A stretch of DNA of 32,559 nucleotides, from contig URWK01000001.1 in assembly GCA_900551505.1 (NCBI GenBank), positions 1 to 32,559 on the forward strand. Reading direction: 5' to 3'. The DNA is from an uncultured Ruminococcus sp. GTDB lineage: Bacteria; Bacillota; Clostridia; Oscillospirales; Ruminococcaceae. The notes under the pieces were generated by a model. It searched no databases. It saw nothing but the letters and a program-made list of their open reading frames with translations, and was not told where the DNA came from. Made by a program: the position numbers and the translations under genes. Within the stretch, counting starts at the first letter, position 1. Every line of letters starts with the position of its first letter. Shown here piece after piece: positions 24,025-31,649 of this stretch.

Positions 24025-24525
24025 TTGGCTAATATAGATGCTTCAAAATTAGAACTTTCCGAAAAGGTTGTCGCAATTAACCGTGTTTCAAAGACTGTAA
24101 AGGGCGGTAGAATTATGAAATTCGCAGCTCTCGTTGTAGTCGGTGACGGAAACGGTATTGTAGGTTTCGGACTTGGAAAGTCAGGAGAAGTTCCGGACGC
24201 TATCCGTAAGGGTATCGAGGACGCAAAGAAAAATCTTATCAAAGTTCCGCTCAAGGGTACTACTATCCCGCACGAAATCGTTGGAGAATTCGGTGCAGGC
24301 AGAGTTCTTATGAAGCCGGCTGCCCCTGGTACCGGTGTTATCGCAGGTGGTCCTGTTCGTGCCGTAATCGAAATGGCAGGCATCAAGGACATCAGAACAA
24401 AGTCCCTTCGTTCAAATAATCCATGCAATGTAGTAAGAGCTACAATCAACGGTCTTAGCTCATGCACTTCTGCCAAGGAAGTTGCTGAAAAGAGAGGCAA
24501 GACTGTAAAGGAAATTTTCGGTTAA
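24025..24525 (+). CDS. rpsE: 30S ribosomal protein S5
   Basis: Decoding-accuracy protein; spectinomycin-resistance changes map to its N-terminal loop in other bacteria. The 166-residue protein has VSKTVKGGRIMKFAALVVVGD, GFGLGKSGEVPDAIRKG and IGEFGAGRVLMKPAAPGTGV-like sequence. It starts at TTG 24025, with AAGGAGGT 8 nt upstream. Confidence 0.96.
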   Translation: MANIDASKLELSEKVVAINRVSKTVKGGRIMKFAALVVVGDGNGIVGFGLGKSGEVPDAIRKGIEDAKKNLIKVPLKGTTIPHEIVGEFGAGRVLMKPAAPGTGVIAGGPVRAVIEMAGIKDIRTKSLRSNNPCNVVRATINGLSSCTSAKEVAEKRGKTVKEIFG

Positions 24526-24538
24526 GGAGTGAATGACA

Positions 24539-24715
24539 ATGGCAAAGAAGATTACTCTTACAAAAAGCCTTATCGGCAGAAAGAAAGACCAGATTGCTAC
24601 AGCTCATTCTCTCGGTCTTAAAACAATCGGCGACAGTACAGTTCAGCCTGATAATGCCGCTACAACAGGAAAAATTACAAAAATTGCTCATCTCGTAGAG
24701 GTTGAAAACGCATAA
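24539..24715 (+). CDS. rpmD: 50S ribosomal protein L30
   Basis: Small large-subunit protein, 58 residues, with ITLTKSLIGRKKDQIATAHSLGL and the C-terminal GKITKIAHLVEVE. An upstream in-frame ATG at 24533 is almost on top of AAGGAGTG; ATG 24539, 7 nt after it, is the better start. It lies between rpsE and rplO as usual. Confidence 0.96.
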   Translation: MAKKITLTKSLIGRKKDQIATAHSLGLKTIGDSTVQPDNAATTGKITKIAHLVEVENA

Positions 24716-24743
24716 TTACAGAATTAAGGAGGTGCGAAACACT

Positions 24744-25184
24744 ATGAAGCTTCACGAATTATCACCGGCTCCTGGCTCAACAAAGGACGTTAAGCGTATC
24801 GGCAGAGGTCACGGCTCAGGAAACGGCAAAACAGCCGGTAAAGGTCACAAGGGTCAGAACGCTCGTTCAGGCGGTGGCGTAAGAATCGGTTTTGAAGGCG
24901 GTCAGATGCCTATCACAAGACGTATTCCTAAAAGAGGTTTCAATAACATCTTTGCAGAAAAGTTTACAGTTATCAATGTAAGCGACCTCAACAAGTTTGT
25001 TGACGGAACTGTTGTTGATGATGAACTTCTTGTTGCATCAGGTCTTGTAAAGAAAAACAGTGTCGTAAAGGTACTCGGAAACGGAGAACTTACAGCAAAG
25101 AACCTTACAGTAAAGGCTGCAAAATTCTCTGAATCTGCAAAAGAAAAAATAGAGAAAGCAGGCGGGAAGGCAGAGGTGATGTAA
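24744..25184 (+). CDS. rplO: 50S ribosomal protein L15
   Basis: Late-assembly large-subunit protein, 146 residues, with MKLHELSPAPGSTK, the Gly-rich RIGRGHGSGNGKTAGKGHKGQ and FEGGQMPITRRIPKRGF. The frame is open from 24702, but ATG 24744 with AAGGAGGTG matches the family start. secY begins 1 nt after the stop. Confidence 0.97.
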   Translation: MKLHELSPAPGSTKDVKRIGRGHGSGNGKTAGKGHKGQNARSGGGVRIGFEGGQMPITRRIPKRGFNNIFAEKFTVINVSDLNKFVDGTVVDDELLVASGLVKKNSVVKVLGNGELTAKNLTVKAAKFSESAKEKIEKAGGKAEVM

Positions 25185-25185
25185 T

Positions 25186-26490
25186 GTGTTTCAGACTCTG
25201 AAAAAGGCTTGGCAAAGTCCGGATTTAAGAAAGAAGCTTTTATACACATTACTCATAATTGTTATTTTCCGTGTGGGCTGTGTAATCCCAGCCCCGTTCC
25301 TTGATGCGTCAGTAATGGCTGAGTGGATGAAAAGTAATGCTTCAGACGGCAACTTCCTGAATTACCTTGATGTACTGACAGGTGGTGCGTTGTCAAAGGC
25401 AACTCTTTTCTCACTCTCAATTACACCGTATATCAATGCATCAATCATAGTCCAACTTCTGACATATGCACTTCCTCCGTTGGAGCGACTGTCGAAGGAA
25501 GGTTCTGAAGGACAAAAAACCATTAACAAGATTACAGCGTTTGTATCATTGTTCTTAGCAGTCTTTATGGCATTTGCCTACTATCTGACCTTAAAGAGAG
25601 CCGGAGCAGTGAGATATACAGACGGATTTGAAGGGGTATTCGCAGCGTTTGTAATTGTAGCCGTATTCATAGCGGGTTCATCGCTTGTTATCTGGTTCGG
25701 CAACAGAGTAAACGAAAACGGTATAGGAAACGGAGTTTCCATAATTCTTCTTGCCGGTATCATTGCAAGAGGTCCGTCAGACGTTATTACAATGATTAAG
25801 CTTGCAATCGAAGAGCCAAATCCTTATGTATTCGTTGTACCGCTTGTAATTATACTTTTCGTAGCGATAATTGCATTTATCGTATTCATGAACAACGCAG
25901 AACGCAGAATACCGATTCAGTATGCTAAACGTGTTGTTGGAAGAAAACAGTACGGCGGACAGAACACTCACATTCCGGTTAAGGTTTGTATGAGTGGTGT
26001 TATGCCGATTATCTTTGCAATGGCGTTCATGTCATTGCCTGCAACACTGGGACTTTTCTTCCCACCTGAAAAATCGGAAGGTTTTTACTATCACTTCCTT
26101 AAATTTTTCAGCACACAGAGTATCTCATATGCAATTATTTATTTCGTACTGATTATTGCATTCAATTACTTCTATGTTTCAATGCAGTACAATCCGATAG
26201 AGATAGCCAACCATCTGAGACAGGCTAACGGCGGTATTCCGGGAATCAGACCGGGTAAACCTACAGCAGACTTCATTCAGAGGGTTCTCTCAAAAATTAC
26301 GCTTGTCGGAGCATTTTTCTTAGGAATTATAGCAATTTTCCCTATATTCTTTGCGAAAGCACTTCCAAGTCTCGGCAATCTTTCAATGGGCGGAACATCG
26401 GTTCTTATCGTTGTAAGCGTAGCACTTGAAACAGTTCGTACATTGGAATCCAGCATGATGATGGAAACACATAAAGGATTTCTTGAATAA
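25186..26490 (+). CDS. secY: Preprotein translocase subunit SecY
   Basis: Channel of the Sec translocon in the cytoplasmic membrane, about ten transmembrane helices in 434 residues. Visible signatures are GGALSKATLFSLSITPYINASIIVQLL, RIPIQYAKRV, YNPIEIANHLRQANGGIPGIRPGKPT and VALETVRTLESSMM at the C-terminus. It starts at GTG 25186 (MFQTLKKAW), with AGAGGTGAT inside rplO, so translation is probably coupled. Adenylate kinase follows after 26 nt, a common order. Confidence 0.97.
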   Translation: MFQTLKKAWQSPDLRKKLLYTLLIIVIFRVGCVIPAPFLDASVMAEWMKSNASDGNFLNYLDVLTGGALSKATLFSLSITPYINASIIVQLLTYALPPLERLSKEGSEGQKTINKITAFVSLFLAVFMAFAYYLTLKRAGAVRYTDGFEGVFAAFVIVAVFIAGSSLVIWFGNRVNENGIGNGVSIILLAGIIARGPSDVITMIKLAIEEPNPYVFVVPLVIILFVAIIAFIVFMNNAERRIPIQYAKRVVGRKQYGGQNTHIPVKVCMSGVMPIIFAMAFMSLPATLGLFFPPEKSEGFYYHFLKFFSTQSISYAIIYFVLIIAFNYFYVSMQYNPIEIANHLRQANGGIPGIRPGKPTADFIQRVLSKITLVGAFFLGIIAIFPIFFAKALPSLGNLSMGGTSVLIVVSVALETVRTLESSMMMETHKGFLE

Positions 26491-26516
26491 GCAACAATAA
26501 AGGGAGGTAAATCAAC

Positions 26517-27149
26517 ATGAACTTAATTTTACTCGGAGCACCAGGTGCAGGAAAAGGCACACAGGCAGAGGTTATCTCAGAGGCTCTCGGTATTCCGCAG
26601 ATTTCTACAGGAAATATCCTCAGAGAAGCTGTTAAAAACGGTACTGAATTCGGCCTCAAAGCAAAGACAGCAATGGAAAGCGGAGCATTGGTTTCCGATG
26701 AAGTTGTTATCGGTATTCTCAAGGACAGAATCGCAGAGGACGACTGCAAGAACGGATTTATTCTTGACGGTTTCCCGAGAACAGTTCCTCAGGCTGAAGC
26801 CCTTGAACAGATGGGCGTAAATATTGATAAGGTTATCGAAATTTCCGTTCCTGACGAAACAATCCAGAAAAGACTTTCAGGCAGACGAGTATGTGAAAAA
26901 TGCGGAGCATCTTACCATACAGAATTCAAGCCTACAAAGATTGAAGGAACTTGCGACAAGTGCGGCGGTGCTACAGTAATCCGTAAGGATGACCAGCCGG
27001 AAACCGTAATTGAACGCCTTAATGTTTATCATGAACAGACAGCTCCTCTTAAAGATTTCTATGCAAAGCTTGGAAAACTTGAAACTGTTATAGGTCAGGA
27101 AGAAGTCGCAGATACTTCAAAACTGACACTGAAAGCTGTAGGAGCTTGA
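26517..27149 (+). CDS. adk: Adenylate kinase, zinc-binding LID form
   Basis: Converts ATP + AMP to 2 ADP in the cytoplasm. The 210-residue protein has the P-loop GAPGAGKGTQ (residues 7-16), ISTGNILREA, ILDGFPRTVPQAEAL and the LID domain with four Cys (C126, C129, C146, C149), the zinc-type long form typical of Gram-positive bacteria. GGGAGGTAAA precedes the ATG. Confidence 0.97.
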   Translation: MNLILLGAPGAGKGTQAEVISEALGIPQISTGNILREAVKNGTEFGLKAKTAMESGALVSDEVVIGILKDRIAEDDCKNGFILDGFPRTVPQAEALEQMGVNIDKVIEISVPDETIQKRLSGRRVCEKCGASYHTEFKPTKIEGTCDKCGGATVIRKDDQPETVIERLNVYHEQTAPLKDFYAKLGKLETVIGQEEVADTSKLTLKAVGA

Positions 27150-27156
27150 AGACACT

Positions 27157-27906
27157 ATGATTAATATTAAATCAAATACCGACCTCGAAAAGATGAAGGA
27201 AGCAGGCAGGATTACAGGTGCTGCTCTCAAACTTGCGGGTGAATCGGTAAAAGCAGGCATGACAACATTTGCACTTGACAGAATCATTCATGACTATATC
27301 GTGAAATGCGGAGCAAAGCCCTCTTTTCTCAATTACGGCGGATTTCCTGCCAGTGCCTGCATTTCTATAAACGATGAAGTAATCCACGGCATTCCGAGCA
27401 AGAATAAGGTTATTCACGAAGGCGACATTGTAAGCGTTGACGTAGGTGCTTATTATAAAGGTTTTCACGGCGACAGCTGTGCAACCTTCCCTATCGGGGA
27501 AGTATCCGATGAAGCGAAAGACCTTCTGAAAGTAACCGAAGAAAGCTTGTATTATGCAATTGAAAAAGCTCAGGTAGGCAACCGCCTCGGTGATGTCTGC
27601 CATGCGGTTCAGGAATACTGCGAGGGAAGAGGCTACTATATTGTAAAGAACTACTGTGGTCACGGAGTCGGCAGAGAACTTCATGAATCACCTGAAGTAC
27701 CGAATTACGGAAAGCCCGGTCATGGTCCTAAGCTTGTTGCCGGAATGGTAATCGCCATCGAACCTATGATTAATGTTAAGGGCGAAGGTGTCAGAGTGCT
27801 TCAGAACGGTTGGACAGTAGTAACACAAAGCGGTTCACTTTCTGCTCATTTTGAACATACCATAGCTATTACTCCGGACGGCCCTGTCATTCTGACAGCC
27901 AGATAA
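27157..27906 (+). CDS. map: Methionine aminopeptidase, type I
   Basis: Removes the N-terminal Met from nascent proteins. The 249-residue protein has the five expected metal ligands: Asp in VSVDVGAYYKGFHGDSCATF (two), His in GHGVGRELHESP, Glu in AIEPMI and Glu in FEHTIAI. There is no N-terminal SEC-C zinc extension. The ribosome site is poor (GGAG about 12 nt before the ATG, overlapping the adk stop), so translation may depend on coupling with adk, 7 nt upstream. Confidence 0.97.
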   Translation: MINIKSNTDLEKMKEAGRITGAALKLAGESVKAGMTTFALDRIIHDYIVKCGAKPSFLNYGGFPASACISINDEVIHGIPSKNKVIHEGDIVSVDVGAYYKGFHGDSCATFPIGEVSDEAKDLLKVTEESLYYAIEKAQVGNRLGDVCHAVQEYCEGRGYYIVKNYCGHGVGRELHESPEVPNYGKPGHGPKLVAGMVIAIEPMINVKGEGVRVLQNGWTVVTQSGSLSAHFEHTIAITPDGPVILTAR

Positions 27907-27921
27907 TTAAGGAGTCAGGCT

Positions 27922-28179
27922 GTGGAAGCTAAAAAAGGTCTGTTAGTAAAGTCGGTTGCCGGTCATGACAAAGGCTACTTTGTCATCGTTAAGACTGAAA
28001 ATAATTTTGTGTATCTTGCCAACGGAAAGTCAAGGAAACTTGACAATCCGAAGCGTAAGAACATAAAACATATAAGGCTTACCGTTAAGGAAATCGTGCT
28101 TGAAGAAATGACAGACAGGAAGCTCAGAAAACTGTTAAACGAATACAGTACCCGTTCAGAAGAAAGTGCAGGTGAATAA
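27922..28179 (+). CDS. KOW-domain (L14e-like) RNA-binding protein
   Basis: Small basic protein of 85 residues. An N-terminal KOW-like segment (KGLLVKSVAGHDKGYFVIVKTE, then FVYLANGKSRKLDNPKRKNIKHI) resembles the eukaryotic/archaeal L14e family. In Clostridia a gene of this type between map and infA is common; its role is not established, though the setting implies ribosome binding or assembly. It starts at GTG 27922 with AAGGAG upstream. infA begins 3 nt after its stop, with the infA ribosome site inside this gene. Confidence 0.8.
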   Translation: MEAKKGLLVKSVAGHDKGYFVIVKTENNFVYLANGKSRKLDNPKRKNIKHIRLTVKEIVLEEMTDRKLRKLLNEYSTRSEESAGE

Positions 28180-28182
28180 GTT

Positions 28183-28401
28183 TTGTCAAAAGAAGATTCA
28201 ATCGAACTTAAAGGCGTTGTCGTTGAGGCAATGAGAAATGCAACCTTTAAAGTGAAATTGCCGAATGACCATATAATTCTTGCACATTTATCAGGTAAGC
28301 TCAGAACAAATTTCATAAGAATTGTTCCGGGTGACGAGGTTACAGTTGAAATGTCACCTTACGACCTGACGAAAGGCAGAATCACATGGAGAGCAAAGTA
28401 A
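28183..28401 (+). CDS. infA: Translation initiation factor IF-1
   Basis: Single OB-fold protein (72 residues) that occupies the 30S A-site during initiation. SIELKGVVVEAMRNATFKVKL, ILAHLSGKLR and NFIRIVPGDEVTVEMSPYDL are diagnostic. It starts at TTG 28183, with AGGTGA in the end of the KOW gene. An IF-1 with a TTG start is notable because start-codon selection is its own function. Confidence 0.96.
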   Translation: MSKEDSIELKGVVVEAMRNATFKVKLPNDHIILAHLSGKLRTNFIRIVPGDEVTVEMSPYDLTKGRITWRAK

Positions 28402-28431
28402 TTTCTACTTTGAATAAATTCATATAAACAT

Positions 28432-28445
28432 CGGACAGTTGTCCG
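28432..28445 (+). promoter_or_regulatory. Small hairpin before rpmJ
   Basis: CGGAC-AGTT-GTCCG in the 66-nt infA-rpmJ gap, about 10 nt before the rpmJ ribosome site. It is short and may be incidental. Confidence 0.25.
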
Positions 28446-28467
28446 TAAGCGATAAGGAGGGTATCAC

Positions 28468-28581
28468 ATGAAAGTCAGACCTTCAGTAAAGCCTATTTGT
28501 GAAAAATGCAAGGTTATCAAGCGTAAAGGCAAAATCATGGTTATCTGCGAAAACCCAAAGCACAAACAGCGTCAGGGCTAA
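28468..28581 (+). CDS. rpmJ: 50S ribosomal protein L36, zinc form
   Basis: A 37-residue protein with MKVRPSVKPICEKCK, the zinc ligands C11, C14, C27 and H32 (C+ form), and the terminal QRQG. AAGGAGGG precedes the ATG. It lies in its normal place between infA and rpsM. Confidence 0.97.
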   Translation: MKVRPSVKPICEKCKVIKRKGKIMVICENPKHKQRQG

Positions 28582-28649
28582 TCAGCATTAACCGCTAATC
28601 ATCAGAAAATCAGAAGTTTTTAAAATCTATATGGAGGTGCAACAAATTA

Positions 28650-29018
28650 ATGGCAAGAATAGCTGGTATTGACCTGCCAAAGAATAAGAGAGTTGAAATC
28701 GGTCTTACTTATATCTACGGCATCGGTCGTCAGACTGCTACTACTATCCTGAAAGAAACAGGTGTAAACCCTGATACAAGAATCAAGGACCTTTCAGAAG
28801 ACGATGTAGCAAAGCTCCGTGAATATATTGACAAGCACTATACAGTTGAAGGTGACCTCAGAAGAGAAGTTGCTCTTAACATTAAGAGACTCGTTGAAGT
28901 TGGTTGCTACAGAGGCGTAAGACACAGAAGAGGTCTTCCGGTAAGAGGTCAGAGAACAAAGACTAATGCAAGAACTCGTAAGGGTCCTGTAAAGACTATC
29001 GCTAATAAGAAGAAGTAA
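28650..29018 (+). CDS. rpsM: 30S ribosomal protein S13
   Basis: Head protein contacting the P-site tRNA and S19. The 122-residue protein has MARIAGIDLPKNKRVEIGL, YIYGIGRQTA and the signature GCYRGVRHRRGLPVRGQRTKTNARTRKG in its C-terminal part. ATGGAGGTG precedes the ATG. The 68-nt gap before it shows no strong structure. Confidence 0.97.
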   Translation: MARIAGIDLPKNKRVEIGLTYIYGIGRQTATTILKETGVNPDTRIKDLSEDDVAKLREYIDKHYTVEGDLRREVALNIKRLVEVGCYRGVRHRRGLPVRGQRTKTNARTRKGPVKTIANKKK

Positions 29019-29033
29019 GGAGGGATTTGAACA

Positions 29034-29438
29034 ATGGCACAGCAGAAGGGTAAAAAGGTTACAACTATCAGAAGACGTAGAGAACGTAAGAACATTGAAA
29101 ATGGTGCGGTTCATATCCAGTCAACTTTCAATAACACTCTCGTAACAATCACAGATACTCAGGGAAATACAATTTCTTGGGCTTCAGCAGGTGGTCTCGG
29201 TTTCAAGGGTTCAAGAAAGTCAACTCCGTTCGCTGCACAGTCAGCTGCTGAAACTGCTGCAAAGGCTGCTATCGAACACGGCCTTAAATCAGTTGAAGTT
29301 TACGTTAAAGGACCTGGTTCAGGACGTGAAGCTGCTATCAGAGCACTCCAGACTGTTGGTCTTGAAGTTAAGATGATTAAGGACGTTACTCCGATTCCGC
29401 ACAACGGATGCCGTCCGCCAAAAAGAAGACGTGTCTAA
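29034..29438 (+). CDS. rpsK: 30S ribosomal protein S11
   Basis: Platform protein beside the mRNA exit. The 134-residue protein has AHIQSTFNNT-type sequence (VHIQSTFNNTLVTITD), SWASAGGLGFKGSRKSTPFA and the C-terminal DVTPIPHNGCRPPKRRRV. AAGGAGGG precedes the ATG 15 nt after rpsM. Confidence 0.97.
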   Translation: MAQQKGKKVTTIRRRRERKNIENGAVHIQSTFNNTLVTITDTQGNTISWASAGGLGFKGSRKSTPFAAQSAAETAAKAAIEHGLKSVEVYVKGPGSGREAAIRALQTVGLEVKMIKDVTPIPHNGCRPPKRRRV

Positions 29439-29456
29439 TCAGGAGGTGTATTTACA

Positions 29457-30053
29457 ATGGCAGTAAGCAAAGAACCAATACTCAAAAGATGCAGATATCT
29501 TGGAATAAGCCCAACTGTTATGGGTATTGACAAGAAGTCAAAGAGAAACCCTAATGCAAACAGCAGAAAGAAAGTTTCAGAATACGGTATGCAGCTTAAA
29601 GAAAAGCAGAAGCTCAAGTTCATCTACGGTGTACTTGAAAAGCAGTTCTACCACTACTTTGAAATTGCTTCAAATATGGAAGGCAAAGCCGGTGATAACC
29701 TTATCACTTGTCTTGAAAGCCGTCTTGATAACGTTGTTTTCAGAATGGGTCTCGCTCTCACAAGACGTGAAGCAAGACAGCTCGTTTGTCACAGACACTT
29801 CACCGTTAACGGTCAGAGAGTAAACATTCCGTCATACAGAGTTAAAGTCGGTGATGTAATCGCCCTTCACGAATCAAGCAGAACACTTGACAAGTTCAAG
29901 GACGTTGTTGAACAGACTTCAAGCAGAACAGTTCCTATGTGGCTTGAAGCTAACAAGGAAAATTTCTCTGCAAAGGTTGTAAGAATGCCTAAGACTGAGG
30001 ACCTCGATTACGAAGTTGAAGCTCACCTCATCGTTGAGTTGTACTCCAAGTAA
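29457..30053 (+). CDS. rpsD: 30S ribosomal protein S4
   Basis: 16S rRNA assembly initiator. The 198-residue protein has the S4 RNA-binding domain ESRLDNVVFRMGLALTRREARQLV...HFTVNGQRVNIPS. The N-terminus has only one Cys (RCRYLG), so this is the zinc-free form. It lies inside the alpha operon, only 18 nt after rpsK, unlike Bacillus, where rpsD is separate with its own S4-responsive leader. CAGGAGGTG precedes the ATG. Confidence 0.97.
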   Translation: MAVSKEPILKRCRYLGISPTVMGIDKKSKRNPNANSRKKVSEYGMQLKEKQKLKFIYGVLEKQFYHYFEIASNMEGKAGDNLITCLESRLDNVVFRMGLALTRREARQLVCHRHFTVNGQRVNIPSYRVKVGDVIALHESSRTLDKFKDVVEQTSSRTVPMWLEANKENFSAKVVRMPKTEDLDYEVEAHLIVELYSK

Positions 30054-30121
30054 TATCATAGTCGTCCGAATGATTGAAGACATAAGCTGTAAAGTGATTG
30101 CGAAAATAGGAGGGTTTTTGA

Positions 30122-31081
30122 ATGCTTGAAAAAATAGAAAAGCCGGAAATCGAAACAGTTGAGCTGAAAAGTGGCGGTAGATATGGCAAGTTTGTATTGT
30201 CACCGCTTGAACGTGGCTACGGAATAACCCTCGGAAACAGCCTCAGGAGAGTTCTGCTCTCCTCACTTCCCGGCGTTGCCGTAAATGCTGTTAAAATCGA
30301 TGGTGTTCATCACGAGCTTTCAACCATTCCCGGAGTAAAAGAAGACGTAACCGAAATTATTCTCAGTATAAAAGGTCTTACAGCCAAGCTGAACGGTGAA
30401 GGTCCGAAGACTGTTTACATTGATGCTAAGGGCGAATGCGAAGTAAAAGCTTCAGACATACAGACTGATTCAGAAGTTGACATACTTGACCCGGGTATGC
30501 ACATTGCGACACTCGGTAAGGATGCTAAACTTTCCATGGAAATCACAATTGACCGTGGCAGAGGATACGTTTCAGCAGAGCGTAACAAACAGTTGAATAA
30601 TTTCGCTATCGATGTGATTGCTGTTGACAGTATTTATACACCTGTTTTAAAAGTAAACTTCAAGGTTGAGGATACACGACTCGGTCAGGTTACAGACTAC
30701 GACAAACTTACACTTGAGGTATGGACAGATGGTACTATTTCTGCGAAGGAAGCGGTATCACAGGCAGCCAATCTCCTCAACGAGCATCTGAAATTATTTG
30801 TTGACCTGTCAGACGAACAGACAATTACTACATTAATCAAGCCCGACCAGGATACGAGAGGAACAGGTATTCTGGAGATGACCATTGAGGAACTTGACTT
30901 ATCGGTACGTTCTTTTAACTGTTTGAAGCGTGCCGGTATCAATACAGTATCTGACCTTATAAACAAGTCAGAAGAGGAAATGATGAAGGTTCGTAATCTG
31001 GGTAAGAAATCCTTTGATGAAGTGAAAGAAAAGCTTCAGTCACTGGGTTATGACCTCAGCTCAGAAGAAGATAACAATTAA
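30122..31081 (+). CDS. rpoA: RNA polymerase subunit alpha
   Basis: Scaffold subunit of RNA polymerase. The 319-residue protein has the dimerising N-terminal domain (FVLSPLERGYGITLGNSLRRVLLSSLPG, the alpha signature) and the C-terminal DNA-binding domain (LDLSVRSFNCLKRAGINTVSDLI, RNLGKKSFDEVKEKL). TAGGAGGG precedes the ATG. Gaps of 68 nt before and 125 nt after are larger than in the rest of the run. Confidence 0.98.
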   Translation: MLEKIEKPEIETVELKSGGRYGKFVLSPLERGYGITLGNSLRRVLLSSLPGVAVNAVKIDGVHHELSTIPGVKEDVTEIILSIKGLTAKLNGEGPKTVYIDAKGECEVKASDIQTDSEVDILDPGMHIATLGKDAKLSMEITIDRGRGYVSAERNKQLNNFAIDVIAVDSIYTPVLKVNFKVEDTRLGQVTDYDKLTLEVWTDGTISAKEAVSQAANLLNEHLKLFVDLSDEQTITTLIKPDQDTRGTGILEMTIEELDLSVRSFNCLKRAGINTVSDLINKSEEEMMKVRNLGKKSFDEVKEKLQSLGYDLSSEEDNN

Positions 31082-31091
31082 GAAAAACTGC

Positions 31092-31121
31092 CTTTCCGGC
31101 TTTCAGACGGAAGCCGGAAAG
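31092..31121 (+). promoter_or_regulatory. Strong hairpin in the rpoA-rplQ gap
   Basis: Perfect 11-bp stem CTTTCCGGCTT / AAGCCGGAAAG with an 8-nt loop, 10 nt after the rpoA stop. It has no U run, so it is more likely an mRNA stability, processing or pause element than a full terminator. Confidence 0.55.
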
Positions 31122-31141
31122 TTCAAATATAAGAAATTTTC

Positions 31142-31160
31142 ACTATGTTTAAAGCATAGT
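31142..31160 (+). promoter_or_regulatory. Second, smaller hairpin before rplQ
   Basis: ACTATG / CATAGT with a 7-nt loop, flanked by two TTTCACT copies, about 30 nt before the rplQ ribosome site. Confidence 0.3.
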
Positions 31161-31206
31161 TTCACTGAATAGAATATCGTATAAAGAAAGTAAGGAGTGG
31201 ATATAA

Positions 31207-31581
31207 ATGCCAGGCACAAGAAAATTAGGCAGAACTACTGACCATAGAAAAGCTATGCTCAGAGCAATGGTAACCTATCTTCTTGAAAACGGTCAGATTG
31301 AAACAACCGTTACAAGAGCAAAGGAAGTCAGAGCCGTTGCTGAAAAAATGATTACAATTGGCAAGAACAATGACCTGCACTCCAAGCGTCAAGTTATGGC
31401 TTATGTAACTAAGGAAGACGTTGCCAAGAAGCTTTTTGATGAAATTTCTCCTAAGTATGCAGACAGAAACGGTGGTTATACTCAGATTATCAAAATCGGA
31501 CCACGCCGTGGAGATGCTGCTGAAATGGCTATCATCAAGCTTGTTGATGTTGCAGAAAATACAGAAGCAAAGGCTGAATAA
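31207..31581 (+). CDS. rplQ: 50S ribosomal protein L17
   Basis: Tunnel-exit protein and last gene of the alpha section. The 124-residue protein has KLGRTTDHRKAMLRAMVTYLLENGQIETTVTRAKEVR split over its first 45 residues and the C-terminal GGYTQIIKIGPRRGDAAEMAIIKLV. TAAGGAGTGG precedes the ATG. A terminator follows 31 nt after the stop. Confidence 0.97.
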   Translation: MPGTRKLGRTTDHRKAMLRAMVTYLLENGQIETTVTRAKEVRAVAEKMITIGKNNDLHSKRQVMAYVTKEDVAKKLFDEISPKYADRNGGYTQIIKIGPRRGDAAEMAIIKLVDVAENTEAKAE

Positions 31582-31612
31582 TAAGCCGGCTTTTGAAAAA
31601 AGATATAAATTT

Positions 31613-31645
31613 AAGCGAAAGCTTTCAAAGGCTTTCGCTTTTTTT
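31613..31645 (+). terminator. Terminator of the ribosomal super-operon
   Basis: Perfect 10-bp stem AAGCGAAAGC / GCTTTCGCTT with an 8-nt loop and a seven-T run ending at 31645. It sits between convergent rplQ and the M23 peptidase gene and may serve both directions, though the minus-strand U run is weaker. Confidence 0.9.
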
Positions 31646-31649
31646 GTCG

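Noticed and set aside
24003..24500. 165-codon minus-strand ORF opposite rpsE
   Set aside because: It is a frame shadow of a certain ribosomal protein gene, with no ribosome site and no family resemblance.
27172..27684. 170-codon minus-strand ORF opposite map
   Set aside because: It lies wholly inside map, which has all metal ligands; it is explained by codon bias of the real gene.
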